From positions 138,847 through 202,846 of the forward strand of contig NZ_JAGIOR010000007.1 of NCBI RefSeq assembly GCF_017876795.1: 64,000 bases of DNA. Reading direction: 5' to 3'. The DNA is from Rhizobium leguminosarum. Its GTDB lineage: Bacteria; Pseudomonadota; Alphaproteobacteria; Rhizobiales; Rhizobiaceae. Within the stretch, counting starts at the first letter, position 1. Every line of letters begins with the position of its first letter. This document shows positions 35,848 through 45,329 of this stretch, in pieces. The position numbers and the translations under genes were made by a program. The notes below the pieces were generated by a model. The model worked only from the letters and a program-made list of their open reading frames with translations. It ran no database searches and was not told the origin of the DNA.

Positions 35848-37635
35848 ATGTTCGGCAATTCCAAAGTTTACCGCATGCAGTCCGCGTCGCTGAAATCGAT
35901 CACGGCGAACATCATGATTGCCGACGCGAACCTGAACATTCGGTACATGAATGACGCGGTGACGGAGCTCCTCAAAGAAGCAGAATCGGATCTGAAGAAG
36001 GAACTGCCGCGCTTCGATTTCGCCAAGCTCATTGGCAGCAATATCGACATCTTCCACAAGAACCCCACTCACCAGCGCAATATGCTTGCATCCCTTAAAT
36101 CCCAGCACCGCGCAACGATATGGGTGGGCCATCGGGCTTTCGACCTGATTGTCACACCGCTCATCGAGGGCACAAAGACAACGGGTTTCGTCGTCGAATG
36201 GGCCAACGCCAAGGAACGGCTGCAGAACCTCGACTTCCAAGGGCAGATGGTGGCGATCAGCCGTGTTCAGGGCATCATCGAGTTCACGACCGAAGGCGAG
36301 ATCGTTACCGCCAACGACAACTTCCTAAAGGCCATCGGCTATCGTTTGGATGAAATCAAGGGGCGCAGCCACAGCATGTTGGTTGAGCCTGAATATGCGA
36401 AGACCGCAGAATATCGGCAGTTTTGGGACGCGCTGCGCCGCGGCGAGTTCCAGGCGGCGGAGTTCACCCGGTACGGCAAGAACGGCAAGCTCGTTTTCAT
36501 CAATGCCTCTTACAATCCAATTCTGGATGCCAAGGGCAATGTGACGAAGGTTGTGAAGTTTGCGACCGACGTGACAGAGCGTGTGCATGCGGTCAACACA
36601 ATCGGTTCCGCCTTGAACAAACTCGCACAGGGTGATCTGTCCTTCAACATCGACCAGCCGTTCGCGCCGGACTTCGAAGGCTTGCGACGCGCAATGAACG
36701 ACGCCCTCAGCCAGATGCGCAACACGCTCGGCGCTGTGGCGCATTCCACCGATCAGATCGACACCGGGACCCGTGAGATCAGCCAGAGCGCGGAGGATCT
36801 CTCCAGACGGACGGAACAACAGGCTGCTTCGCTCGAAGAGACAGCCGCAGCGCTCGACCAGATCACCGTCAACGTTACGAACGCCGCCAAGCGTGCGGAT
36901 GAAGCTCGTCATGCTGCGGCAACCGCGAGTGACAATGCCGAACGCTCCGGCAAGGTCGTTGCCAATGCAGTGGGAGCGATGTCTCGAATCGAAAATTCAT
37001 CCAATCAAATTTCCAACATCATCGGCGTGATTGACGAGATTGCTTTCCAGACCAACCTCCTAGCGCTCAATGCAGGCGTTGAAGCGGCTCGAGCCGGCGA
37101 CGCCGGCAAAGGTTTTGCCGTAGTAGCTCAAGAGGTGCGCGAGCTCGCACAGCGCTCCGCCCAGGCGGCGAAGGAAATCAAGGAGCTTATCCGCAATTCC
37201 TCCGAGGAAGTCAGCACCGGTGTCAAGCTGGTCAGTGAGACCGGTGAGGCCTTGCGAACCATCCAGCAGAACATTGTCGCCGTAAATGAGCATATGGAAG
37301 CGATTACGAGTTCAGCAAAAGAGCAGGCGACCGGCCTGTCGGAAGTCAATTCAGCCGTCAATCAGATGGATCAGGTTACGCAGCAGAACGCGGCGATGGT
37401 CGAGGAGACAAACGCGGCAAGTGCAACGCTCGCCCAGGAAACTGCGCGCCTTCGAGACTTGATCGATGCCTTCCGGCTCGGGGGCGCTGCTGCTGATGTT
37501 GGGTTTTCGAACCGGCGACCCGAAATCGCGAAGGTCAGCCATAGGTCGGTCTCGTCGCCGGCAAGACAAATGCTGGCAAGAATAGGAGCCACAACCGTAG
37601 GCGGCGGAGGCGCTGTGGAGTGGAAAGAATTTTGA
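35848..37635 (+). CDS. Soluble methyl-accepting chemotaxis protein with two PAS domains
   Basis: 595 residues from the ATG at 35848, with AAAGGAG about 12 nt upstream. A first PAS (about 10-130, [17 protein letters not shown]), a second PAS with PAC (about 135-250, [21 protein letters not shown]), a HAMP-like linker, then the signalling domain with the hairpin tip [20 protein letters not shown]. No membrane helix is seen, so it is a cytoplasmic receptor. The C-terminal VEWKEF resembles the CheR/CheB-tethering pentapeptide. It couples to CheA/CheW coded elsewhere. PAS-MCPs of this type sense redox, haem or flavin ligands; the ligand here is unknown. Confidence 0.93.
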   Translation: MFGNSKVYRMQSASLKSITANIMIADANLNIRYMNDAVTELLKEAESDLKKELPRFDFAKLIGSNIDIFHKNPTHQRNMLASLKSQHRATIWVGHRAFDLIVTPLIEGTKTTGFVVEWANAKERLQNLDFQGQMVAISRVQGIIEFTTEGEIVTANDNFLKAIGYRLDEIKGRSHSMLVEPEYAKTAEYRQFWDALRRGEFQAAEFTRYGKNGKLVFINASYNPILDAKGNVTKVVKFATDVTERVHAVNTIGSALNKLAQGDLSFNIDQPFAPDFEGLRRAMNDALSQMRNTLGAVAHSTDQIDTGTREISQSAEDLSRRTEQQAASLEETAAALDQITVNVTNAAKRADEARHAAATASDNAERSGKVVANAVGAMSRIENSSNQISNIIGVIDEIAFQTNLLALNAGVEAARAGDAGKGFAVVAQEVRELAQRSAQAAKEIKELIRNSSEEVSTGVKLVSETGEALRTIQQNIVAVNEHMEAITSSAKEQATGLSEVNSAVNQMDQVTQQNAAMVEETNAASATLAQETARLRDLIDAFRLGGAAADVGFSNRRPEIAKVSHRSVSSPARQMLARIGATTVGGGGAVEWKEF

Positions 37636-37819
37636 GAAGCAGAGAGTTCGTGCTTTCAGCACGCAGGCTCTGACTGGCTATCGAGAAAAATAACGACGAA
37701 CATGGGGCTCCGTGGGAATCTCTGCAATAATACCCGCTAAGAGATTTTTCGTGTGACGGAAAACAGATGATTTCCGCGTAGCGGTTCGGCGCGTCGAAAT
37801 CGACGGGGTGACCGGGCAA

Positions 37820-38734
37820 TTATTTACGCGACAAACCCTGTCGGAATGTGAGACTGTGCGGCAACTCGGAAAAAAGGGCCAGAAAGTTCAACCGCGACTT
37901 CGACGGCGCGGTGCGAAAGACGGTGAAATGCTGGCCGCCGATATGCGTCGTATGAAAATTGCGGTTGGCATGACGCGCACCTGTGTCATCGACCGTCACA
38001 AAGGGCGCCGAGACCAAGCCGGCATGCAGCACGGCGGCGTCCTCGGCATGAAAGCCGTCCAGCTGCTCCGTCAAAAACCGGATGACCTGGCGTTTGGAAA
38101 TCTCGACACCGACATCGTTGAGCAGGGTCGTCAGTCGCTGCGTCGTGACCTGGCCATGGCTGTGGAGCATCAGGCAGAAGCGCCGCAGACTGGCCCCAAA
38201 GCCACCTCGTATCCCTGCAGGCAGCGGCGCGACAATCGTTCTGCCCTCCAGCGTCACCCAGCATTCGCGGCGATAGCGCACCACGTCGACCCGCATGACC
38301 AGATCCCGCACCACGCAATCCTTGTAGCCCTTGAAGCGCGATCCAGGTGGAACGCTGGCCGGCAGCACCTCTTCGCGCGTGATCTTGGCCCTGTCGCTTT
38401 TCGGCCCGCGGCGCCGTGCAGGCTTGTCGCTGCCGGCAACCGTCTTGTCGCTCGTCGCCTGTTCCATGCCCGACGGCCTGAACGGCGGGCGGGGCGGCAG
38501 GTTTTTAAGCCGCGCAATCTCGTCGCGCAGAAGCTGGTTGTCGATCTTCAGCCTGGTGTTCTCGATCCTGAGCTGGTCGTTCTCATCCCGAAGCCTTTGG
38601 TTCTCAGCTTCGAGCTTCTCAATCCGGGCTTCTGCCCGATCAGCCCGCTCCACCAAACCGGTCACGAGTTCTCGCAGCGCCTTCAGCGACAGCGTGTCGG
38701 CATGCTCGGCCATGGGCAGGCGGCGCTTCGTCAT
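37820..38734 (-). pseudogene. IS66-family transposase, C-terminally truncated
   Basis: 304 residues of the usual 480-530. A coiled-coil N-terminus (EKLEAENQRLRDENDQLRIE), the zinc-finger/HTH region, RRFCLMLHSHGQ, and the first catalytic Asp in VTVDDTGARHANRN are present. Similarity ends at NFLAL, and the tail FSELPHSLTFRQG is not transposase. The remaining DDE residues and the helper genes tnpA/tnpB are missing. Confidence 0.88.
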
Positions 38735-38891
38735 GAAAGAAGAATCTCATGATTTGCAGAAAACAGGAATCCCTGATGCCACCGGATGTGGGTTTTACTT
38801 TCGAATTTCAAACCCGAAAATGTCATACGCCCGTTAGGTTTAGGCGCTAAATCCGGCATGAATTTCCGCTAACGATTTCAATGAAGCTCCC

Positions 38892-40518
38892 TTGCCAAAG
38901 CGATTGCACGATCGAACCCTGTCGGCGCATTCCCCGATCTCGAACGAGCAGTGGTCGACGGCGCGGCGCGTCGCCCGCGAGCTGGACAAGATCCTCGATG
39001 GCGGCGACCCGAGACAGGCTGCAATCACCCGCGTCGCGGCTGAACTGCGGCTCACCACCCGGCAAATTTACAATCTCCTCGCCCGTTATCGCGCCGATCA
39101 CCGCCGTCAGTCGGCGCAAGCGGCTGCCGGAACAGGTCGAGGAGATCATCGGGGCCACACTTCGGGAAAAGTGGCTGACGCTCGAGCCGACCGCACTTGC
39201 TCCTGTCGTCGCCGAGATCCGCGCGCGGTGCGAGGAAGCCGGTCTTGCCGTGCCGTGCTATGTGACCGTCGCGCGACGCATCCCGGTATTGTTTTCGCCT
39301 GAAGAGATCGCGAAGAAGCGATCGGCCAATCCGAAGCACTTGCTGCGGCTGAGGCCGCGGCCCGGCTATATCCACGCGCCCCACCCGCTCGCCGTGTGCC
39401 AAATCGACCATACGCCGACCGATATTAATTTCGTGGAGGTTGTCGACGGGGCTGGTGTGTTCGTCGGCCGCCCTTACCTGACGATTATCACCGATGTGGC
39501 GACACGGGCGATCGTGGGCTTCTGCCTTACCTTGGAGAAGCCGTCGGTGCTGTCTGTCGCGCTGTGGCTCGCCCAGGCCATGTGCCCGAAAGACGCCTGG
39601 CTTGCCGCGCGCAATCTCAATCACGCCTGGCCGATGTTCGGTCGACCGCGGCTGCTGGTCACGGACTCGGCGATGGAGTTCAAGGGGCATGCCTTCCAAC
39701 GCGGCTGTGACGACTACGGGATCCGGGTCCGTTATCGCGATCGTGGCCGGGTCCACCATGGCGGCGTGGTTGAGCGGCTGTTGGGCAAGCTCAACGGGGT
39801 TCTCGCAACCTACCCGGGCTCTTCGGGCCGTTCGGTGGCCCACCGCGACGAATATCCATCCGAGCGGCGCGCCTGCCTGAGCTTTGCCGATCTGGAGCGT
39901 TGTGTCGCGCTCGCAGTCATCGATCACAATCTTCAGGAAAATTCCAAGACCCTGACGGTGCCACTGACCGAATGGCAACGCAACAGTACAGAACTGCCGG
40001 ACTTTGGCGACAATCCGCAGCGCGTGCTGTTGTCGTTCCTGCCGGGGACGGAAAGACGACTGTCGCCGCAAGGGATCAGCATGTTCGCCTTGCACTATTA
40101 TTCGTCGTGGCTGGGCATCTTCGTTCCCGAGCGTGACCGGCTGGGAAAGCTCGAGGTGCGATACGATCCCCGCGACATCAGTCATGTCTATATCCGCGAC
40201 CCGGAGACGCGATTGTTCCGGCCGGTCGAGCGGCGCGACGGTCAGTTGACCTCCGTGACCCTGTGGGAACACGAGACCGAGCGCGCCCGTCGGCGGACAA
40301 TCAATCAACGGCCAAATGTCGAGAAGGTGGCGTTTCGCCGCGAGATCGCAGTGATCGTCGAGGCTGCCAAACCTTCCAAGCGCCAGTTGCGCGATGCTGT
40401 CCGCAATGCCCACGCCGCTGCGGCCGAAAAGCCTTATGCGGTCACGCAGACACCGGCGCCGTCTACCGCAGAGCATCCGGTACGCCAGAAGAACCGGCTG
40501 CCGGTTGAGGATTGGTAG
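38892..40518 (+). pseudogene. tniA: TniA-type transposase, frameshifted near its N-terminus
   Basis: The N-terminal HTH (RVARELDKILDGGDPRQAAI ... RLTTRQIYNLLARYR) is in one frame; from about 39110 the protein continues in another frame with RRKRLPEQVEEIIGATLREK. The DDE integrase core is intact: AVCQIDHTPTDINFVEV, RLLVTDSAMEFKG, HHGGVVERLLGK, followed by a Mu-type beta-barrel. The downstream frame also stays open to an ATG at 38881, but that N-terminus looks like a shadow of the HTH frame. Full transposase would need the shift repaired. The protein joins strands of the transposon to target DNA. Confidence 0.82.
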
Positions 40519-40522
40519 CGCC

Positions 40523-41392
40523 ATGTCCGATCATTTGCTCGAGCATGTCCGGCCGTATCTTGACCGTGATGAGGAAGAGCGGATCGCCTATATCCGTGCG
40601 CCCCGGTGGATCGGGCATCATGTTGCCAAGGACAGCCATCGGCGGCTTTCCGAGCTGCTGTCACGACCTCCATCATTGCGAACCCAGGGATTAATGTTGG
40701 TCGGCCCCTACGCCAATGGCAAGACGATGATCGCCGAGCGCTTCGCCGTCGAGCACCTGCGAACCGCTCCCGCGCAAAAAGTATGGATCGCCCAGACGCG
40801 CGAAGGCACCGGCCTCGGCCATTTCTATGCCAGCATTCTGCAGGCATTGCGCGCTCCTGGCGGCGACATGTGGGACCTTGGGCGCAAGGCAGAACAACTC
40901 GATCACTTGCTGGCCAGCCTCAAACCGAGGGTGCTGATTTTCGACGAGTTTCACAATGCGCTGCGGGGCCGTGCGCGCGACGTCGAAGCCGTCTTTGCGT
41001 TCCTGCGGCGGATCGGCCGCCAGTACGACATCTCGCCGGTGCTGATCGGCGAGGTGGCGGTCTGCGATTTCATCAACGCCACCAGCGAGATGGCGAGCCG
41101 CTTCGACCTCGTTGCGGTTCCGCGTTGGTTGTATGACGAGAACTATCTCATGCTGCTCGACAGCCTCGAGGCCGCTTTGCCGCTCGCAAAAAGCTCGGAT
41201 TTGTCGAACGAAGCATTGGCGCGGCGGATATTCAGCCTCTCGGAAGGCTTGATCGGCGAGATCGTCACCAAGGCGGCCGTCGCGGCGATCAGATCCGGGA
41301 CCGAACGCATCACCAAGGCCAGCATCGACGAACTGCGTCACCTGCCGATCTCGCAACGGCGCAATTCGGCCCTGCGCGAGAGTCTTCTGTGA
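40523..41392 (+). CDS. tniB: TniB-type AAA+ ATPase of the transposon
   Basis: 289 residues from the ATG at 40523, 4 nt after tniA. Walker A GPYANGKT and Walker B VLIFDEFHN are present, with a sensor region PVLIGEVAV. TniB forms ATP-dependent filaments on target DNA and activates TniA. The junction with tniQ overlaps by 4 nt (GTGA). Confidence 0.92.
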   Translation: MSDHLLEHVRPYLDRDEEERIAYIRAPRWIGHHVAKDSHRRLSELLSRPPSLRTQGLMLVGPYANGKTMIAERFAVEHLRTAPAQKVWIAQTREGTGLGHFYASILQALRAPGGDMWDLGRKAEQLDHLLASLKPRVLIFDEFHNALRGRARDVEAVFAFLRRIGRQYDISPVLIGEVAVCDFINATSEMASRFDLVAVPRWLYDENYLMLLDSLEAALPLAKSSDLSNEALARRIFSLSEGLIGEIVTKAAVAAIRSGTERITKASIDELRHLPISQRRNSALRESLL

Positions 41393-42213
41393 CGGCGATC
41401 GACGCTCACGCGCCGACCATCAGCACACGCGAACGATATCGTGACGTCGTTTCTAACCAATGGCCCGTCATCGTGGCACCCCAGCCAGATGAACTGCTGT
41501 CGAGTTGGCTGCACCGGCTTGCCTATGCCAATGGTGTTGCTCCTCGAGCCTTCGCGCGGGTGCTCGGGCTGGGTGCGGGCATGTGGTCGCCATCGCTTGA
41601 CGTCAGGCTTCCGAGCGATGTGGCAAGCCTGCTCAGAGCAAATACCGGGATTTCGGCCGAGCAGCTTTCGGCGATGACACTGTCGCACGATCCGCCGGAG
41701 CAACTCCGGCTGCGACTGCGCAACAGCGGACGGCGCGGTTCTTCAACCTGGCTGCAGTTCTGCTCACAATGTCTGGCCGAAGATCAGGATCCATACTTTC
41801 GGAGAAACTGGCGGCTGGCCACCAGGGTGGCGTGTCAAGATCACCGCTCCGGCTTGCGCGACCGATGCACCTCCTGCCGAAGCCACATCGCGGCCTACTC
41901 CCAGGGTACGCTTGCTCCACAACATTTCTGCGCCCGCTGCGGCTTTGATCTTCGGCGGGCGTCAAAGGTTTCCATGAGCCCGGCAGCAAGACGGCTCGAT
42001 CTTCGTATCAATGAAATGTGCGCTCACAGGGCGATGATGGGAGGTCCGCTTTCGACCGTGTTCGTTGCAAGGTTACTACGCATCCCTGAACTGGTTGGTG
42101 TGCAGGCCGTATCCTCTCTGCCCTGCCTTTCCACGTCGATGCGCATCCGCTGCTTTGAAAGGCTCGCGGAGCGCGTTTGCAACCTGCTTCAGCGCGATGA
42201 CGACTGCGATTGA
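41389..42213 (+). CDS. tniQ: TniQ-family target-selection protein
   Basis: 274 residues from a GTG start. The TniQ domain begins VIVAPQPDELLSSWLHRLA and has zinc ligands in QFCSQCLAEDQDPYFRRNWR, CTSCRSH and HFCARCGFD. TniQ proteins direct Tn7-like elements to target sites, such as res sites or tRNA genes. Full-length for short TniQ forms. Confidence 0.9.
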   Translation: MTAIDAHAPTISTRERYRDVVSNQWPVIVAPQPDELLSSWLHRLAYANGVAPRAFARVLGLGAGMWSPSLDVRLPSDVASLLRANTGISAEQLSAMTLSHDPPEQLRLRLRNSGRRGSSTWLQFCSQCLAEDQDPYFRRNWRLATRVACQDHRSGLRDRCTSCRSHIAAYSQGTLAPQHFCARCGFDLRRASKVSMSPAARRLDLRINEMCAHRAMMGGPLSTVFVARLLRIPELVGVQAVSSLPCLSTSMRIRCFERLAERVCNLLQRDDDCD

Positions 42214-42718
42214 CTTGCGTGGACCGTTGGGGACGAACCTACCAACAGGCCGGAGGCACTTGCGATGAAGCTGACGCATTTGATCAGATGTTGTCTGCTG
42301 CGGTGGTCGACCTTGACAACGGCGGCTCAACGGTGAGGTTGATGCCGAATAAGGCAATAGCACTGATGACGCCGACGGCCGCCACCAACCACAGCGACGT
42401 GATCCCAGCCCGACCCAGATCGCAAACAGCACGGCTCCCGCCATCCAAGGCGCCGTGGCAACGCCCCCAGCTCAGACATCGGAACCGACATGCCGACCGG
42501 TGCGATCGCCGATGTCAGCTGCTTGGCCGATGTACTCCAGCCAATGCGGCGGGCCATATAACGAGGATCGCCAGGCCGATCGGCAATAGAACCGCGGCGA
42601 CCATGGCAAGCCATGTCTGCGACAGACCTCGCCCAAACCACCAGGTTGACCGCTGGCTTGCCGAGCAGCAGGCACAATCCTGCTGCGGTCCCTCGTCGGA
42701 AAAGAGCGCCTGCTGCGC
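42214..42718 (-). other. Decayed membrane-protein remnant
   Basis: The minus strand shows fragments in shifting frames: TWLAMVAAVLLPIGLAILVI and, further on, ATAPWMAGAVLFAIWVG, then VGVISAIALFGINLTVEP before a stop near 42293. These resemble the end of an inner-membrane transporter broken by frameshifts. No intact gene is seen and the family is not identified. Confidence 0.4.
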
Positions 42719-43045
42719 TTAGGCTGCACGTGGCCCGAGGAGGATGATACCGGCGCCGGCAAGGCAGAGCAAGGCTCCAGCAATGTCCCAACGGTCGGGC
42801 CAATGTTGCTCGACCGCCCATAACCAAAGGATCGCGGCGACGATATAGACGCCGCCATAGGCCGCATAGGCGCGGCCTGCTGCATCCGTATCGACAAGTG
42901 TGAGCAGATAAGCGAAGAGCGCGAGCGACAGAATGCCAGGCGCCAGCCACCACGGGGATTTGCCCAACCGTAACCAGGCCCAAAAGGCAAAGCAGCCGGC
43001 GATTTCAGCGAGGGCGGCGCCCGCATATGCAAATAAGGTCAACAT
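42719..43045 (-). CDS. YnfA/UPF0060 small membrane protein
   Basis: 108 residues with four membrane helices ([72 protein letters not shown]), the full YnfA pattern; related to small multidrug-resistance-type carriers. The start at 43045 is chosen over 43072 because the family begins with the first helix. It is the last gene of a run on the same strand after ccdA-like, which suggests the MerR-controlled operon, though a 54-nt gap separates it. Confidence 0.85.
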   Translation of the reverse strand: MLTLFAYAGAALAEIAGCFAFWAWLRLGKSPWWLAPGILSLALFAYLLTLVDTDAAGRAYAAYGGVYIVAAILWLWAVEQHWPDRWDIAGALLCLAGAGIILLGPRAA

Positions 43046-43099
43046 GTCTGCCAGATTTTCACAGTTCGGCAAGCGGCGCCAGACGCCGGGATTGGATAT

Positions 43100-43807
43100 T
43101 CAGATGGCCGTCGTGAGGGACAGCATCCAGTTTGGAAGGATGTCGAGAATGGCTGCCTGAACGGTTCGATCAAGGCCACTAAGTGTCATGGCGCCGGCAA
43201 GAATAAGCAATGCTCCGAGCGCCATTTTAAGACCGCTGGCCGTGCTCATCATGCGTCCCCGCCAGCGCAGTAGCGCTTCGCGCGAAAGCGTCGATAGCAA
43301 CAGCAATGGCAAGGCGGTGCCTATTCCGAACGCCAACATGGTCAATGTCACCATGCCGAGATTTTCGCCGCGGGCGGCCATGATGGAGGCCGCACCGAGC
43401 GTCGGGCCGACACACGGCGTCCACACCGCCCCGAGCAGCAGCCCGACACCGAACTGTCCAGAGATGCCCGACGTCGATAGGCCGCGGAAGCGACTCTGCG
43501 TCCAGTTGCTCGCCGGTCCGACTGCGGTGGCAAACCCAACCTGTAGGCGCGGCACCAACAGCACCGCGCCGACAATGATCAACAGCATTGCCGCACCGGT
43601 GCGGAACACTGTCATGTCCAGACCGATCGAGTAGCCGATGGTGGCGACGAACAGACCGATTGCCGTGAACGACAGCGCCACCCCGGCTGCCAATGCCAGC
43701 GGCGCCAGGCGATGCTCCGCCACCGCGCCGGTCAACACCACGGGCACAAGCGGCAGAACACAGGGCGACAGGATAGACAGGATACCGGCGAGCAGCGCGA
43801 GCAGCAT
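43100..43807 (-). CDS. CcdA-type thiol electron-transport membrane protein
   Basis: 235 residues, six helices. It begins LLALLAGILSILSPCVLPLV, with the conserved Cys in SPCVLP, and has the second Cys in GAVWTPCVGPTLGAA. CcdA-like proteins bring electrons from cytoplasmic thioredoxin to periplasmic thiol proteins. It follows the thioredoxin-like gene by 4 nt, so the two probably work as a pair in a metal/thiol-redox operon. Confidence 0.9.
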   Translation of the reverse strand: MLLALLAGILSILSPCVLPLVPVVLTGAVAEHRLAPLALAAGVALSFTAIGLFVATIGYSIGLDMTVFRTGAAMLLIIVGAVLLVPRLQVGFATAVGPASNWTQSRFRGLSTSGISGQFGVGLLLGAVWTPCVGPTLGAASIMAARGENLGMVTLTMLAFGIGTALPLLLLSTLSREALLRWRGRMMSTASGLKMALGALLILAGAMTLSGLDRTVQAAILDILPNWMLSLTTAI

Positions 43808-43811
43808 CGGC

Positions 43812-44195
43812 TTACAGCGCCTTGCGCATAATGGCCTCGATCACGGCGGGGTTGGTCTTGCCGGTCATGCGGTCGACCTCCTTGCCGCCCTTGTAGACGA
43901 TCAACGTGCTTTGCATTTGCACGCGCAGCGGCTTCAGCACGTCTTTCTGCGTATCAAAATCGACCTTGAACTCTTTCATGTCCTTGAAGTCGGGGGTGCT
44001 GAGAAGCTTGGCAACGACCGGCTTTTGCAGCTTGCACTCTCCGCACCAAGGTGCGGTGACATGGACGAGCACCGGTCCACCCGCCGCAACCGCCTCCTTG
44101 AAGCCGGGCAGTGGATCTTTTTCGGCAGCAAAGACGGGGGTTGCAACCGCGACGGCGACAGCGGCGATGGAAAGAAGGATGTGACGGCGGTTCAT
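43812..44195 (-). CDS. Secreted thioredoxin-fold protein
   Basis: 127 residues from the ATG at 44195. A signal peptide (HILLSIAAVAVAVATPVFA) and a thioredoxin fold with the active site APWCGECKLQKP and the cis-Pro region QMQSTLIVYKGGKEV. The redox centre CGEC is intact. It overlaps the upstream gene by the sequence ATGA and is followed by ccdA-like. It likely keeps a periplasmic thiol or metal-binding partner reduced. Confidence 0.9.
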   Translation of the reverse strand: MNRRHILLSIAAVAVAVATPVFAAEKDPLPGFKEAVAAGGPVLVHVTAPWCGECKLQKPVVAKLLSTPDFKDMKEFKVDFDTQKDVLKPLRVQMQSTLIVYKGGKEVDRMTGKTNPAVIEAIMRKAL

Positions 44196-44788
44196 GCGGA
44201 AGTCTCCATGGTAAAGAATGCGGGGGCGAAGTGTGCGAACAGATCTTCGGCCGCAGCGGCTGCGGCCTCTGGCGCGGTGATGGTCACGAATACGCCGGTT
44301 GCGTTGTGCGTAAGCTTGAATGTCAGGAAGGCGCAGCAAGCTTCTTCCATCCGCACCAGTTCCCTGACATCGGAGAGCGCTTCAGGCGCATAAGTCAGGT
44401 TCAGGCGCAGGTCGTTTCGGGTCGCCTGCCGAAGGTGACGCGACGTCAGTATTCGGATCAGTTGAGTGCGAACCTTGAACTCGTCGGCGTCGAGCGTGCA
44501 GGCAATTGGCGCCTCCTGTTTGGACTCGGTGCTACATGAGCCGCAACCATAATCGTTCGCCGCCGTCTGGTGTTCAAAGGTGGCGCGTGGCACGGCCTTG
44601 CGCCGCGACAGCCACAGCAGGCCAGTTACCGGCACAACAAGCACGGCTGCGATGGCGCCCCATTTAACGATGGCACCACCGACCAGGACCGTCCCGGCGC
44701 TGGCGAGCATAAGAGGCGCGACGCTCACCGCGCAGCACGCGGCACAGGCCGCGACTGCTGCACCTGTCAGCTTTATGCCGGTATTCAT
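44192..44788 (-). CDS. Cys-rich membrane protein of a metal-resistance operon (MerT/MerC-like N-terminus)
   Basis: 198 residues from the ATG at 44788, behind GGGAGGTCG. Two membrane segments carry Cys pairs (AAVAACAACCAVSVAPLML) and the linker holds CGSCS; the C-terminal soluble domain has VRMEEACCAFLTFKL. The arrangement resembles mercuric transport proteins but is not a standard MerT. It is first in the operon behind a MerR-type promoter. Likely role: binding or transport of a thiol-reactive metal; metal unknown. Confidence 0.7.
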   Translation of the reverse strand: MNTGIKLTGAAVAACAACCAVSVAPLMLASAGTVLVGGAIVKWGAIAAVLVVPVTGLLWLSRRKAVPRATFEHQTAANDYGCGSCSTESKQEAPIACTLDADEFKVRTQLIRILTSRHLRQATRNDLRLNLTYAPEALSDVRELVRMEEACCAFLTFKLTHNATGVFVTITAPEAAAAAAEDLFAHFAPAFFTMETSA

Positions 44789-44817
44789 ATTCGACCTCCC
44801 ATTTTCAGGCTGGTCGA

Positions 44818-44848
44818 ACCGTACTCCTTCAAGTAACTTGAAGGGCAA
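44818..44848. promoter_or_regulatory. MerR-type promoter/operator with 19-bp spacer
   Basis: For the leftward operon, -35 TTGCCC (44848-44843) and -10 TACGGT (44823-44818) are 19 bp apart, the spacing that needs MerR-type activation. Between them lies the perfect dyad CCTTCAAGTAACTTGAAGG (44826-44844). Confidence 0.88.
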
Positions 44849-44862
44849 GGAGATTATTTGCC

Positions 44863-45306
44863 ATGAACGTTCACATCCGCGTGTTCACCATCGGCGCCCT
44901 CGCCAAGGCGACCGGCACCAGCACGCCGACGATCCGCTATTACGAGGAAATCGGCCTACTGCCGCCCGCCAACCGGACGGCCAGCGGGCAGCGCAACTAC
45001 GCCGAACCCGATATCGGTCGGCTGACCTTCATCAAGCAATGCCGCGATTTCGGCTTCAGCATCGAACAGGTCCGCGTGCTGGTGGATCTGTCGATCAGCA
45101 CCGAGCGAGACTGCGCCGAGACGCGGGATATCGCCCAGGCACATCTCGATGAGGTCCGCGCCAAGATGGTCGAGCTCCGCGCTCTGGCAACCAGGCTTCA
45201 GGGTTTCGTGACGCGGTGCGATGACGCCTGCGCCGGCGGCCCCGGCAGCGACTGTGTGATTTTCAAGGACATGGCAGCGCCGCAGACAAAGGGCTGTTGC
45301 GGTTAG
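44863..45306 (+). CDS. MerR-family metal-responsive regulator
   Basis: 147 residues. Winged HTH (FTIGALAKATGTSTPTIRYYEEIGLLPP), coiled-coil dimerisation helix, and C-terminal Cys cluster (TRCDDACAGGPGSDCVIF...KGCCG). This resembles metal-sensing MerR proteins of the Zn/Cd/Pb/Cu/Hg groups, without a decisive match to one. It is divergent from the thioredoxin/CcdA operon and its dyad sits in the shared promoter, so it most likely activates that operon. Confidence 0.92.
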   Translation: MNVHIRVFTIGALAKATGTSTPTIRYYEEIGLLPPANRTASGQRNYAEPDIGRLTFIKQCRDFGFSIEQVRVLVDLSISTERDCAETRDIAQAHLDEVRAKMVELRALATRLQGFVTRCDDACAGGPGSDCVIFKDMAAPQTKGCCG

Positions 45307-45329
45307 CGCCGGCGCGCTCGCGTCATGGC

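Larger units (their letters stand above)
38821..42213 (+). mobile_element. Tn5053/Tn7-like transposition module, left end with tniA-tniB-tniQ
   Basis: A TGTCA terminus (TGTCATACGCCCGTTAGG at 38821) stands just before tniA, as in Tn5053/Tn402-like elements. The three genes lie head to tail with overlapping junctions. No right end with the complementary sequence was found in the window, so the cargo extent is unknown. Confidence 0.7.

Noticed and set aside
37808..38752. 314-codon plus-strand frame opposite the IS66 fragment
   Set aside because: Shadow of the IS66 transposase; no family resemblance.
42327..42983. 218-codon minus-strand gene after ynfA
   Set aside because: The frame mixes antisense and frameshifted fragments; hydrophobic segments are spread over other frames, so it is a remnant.
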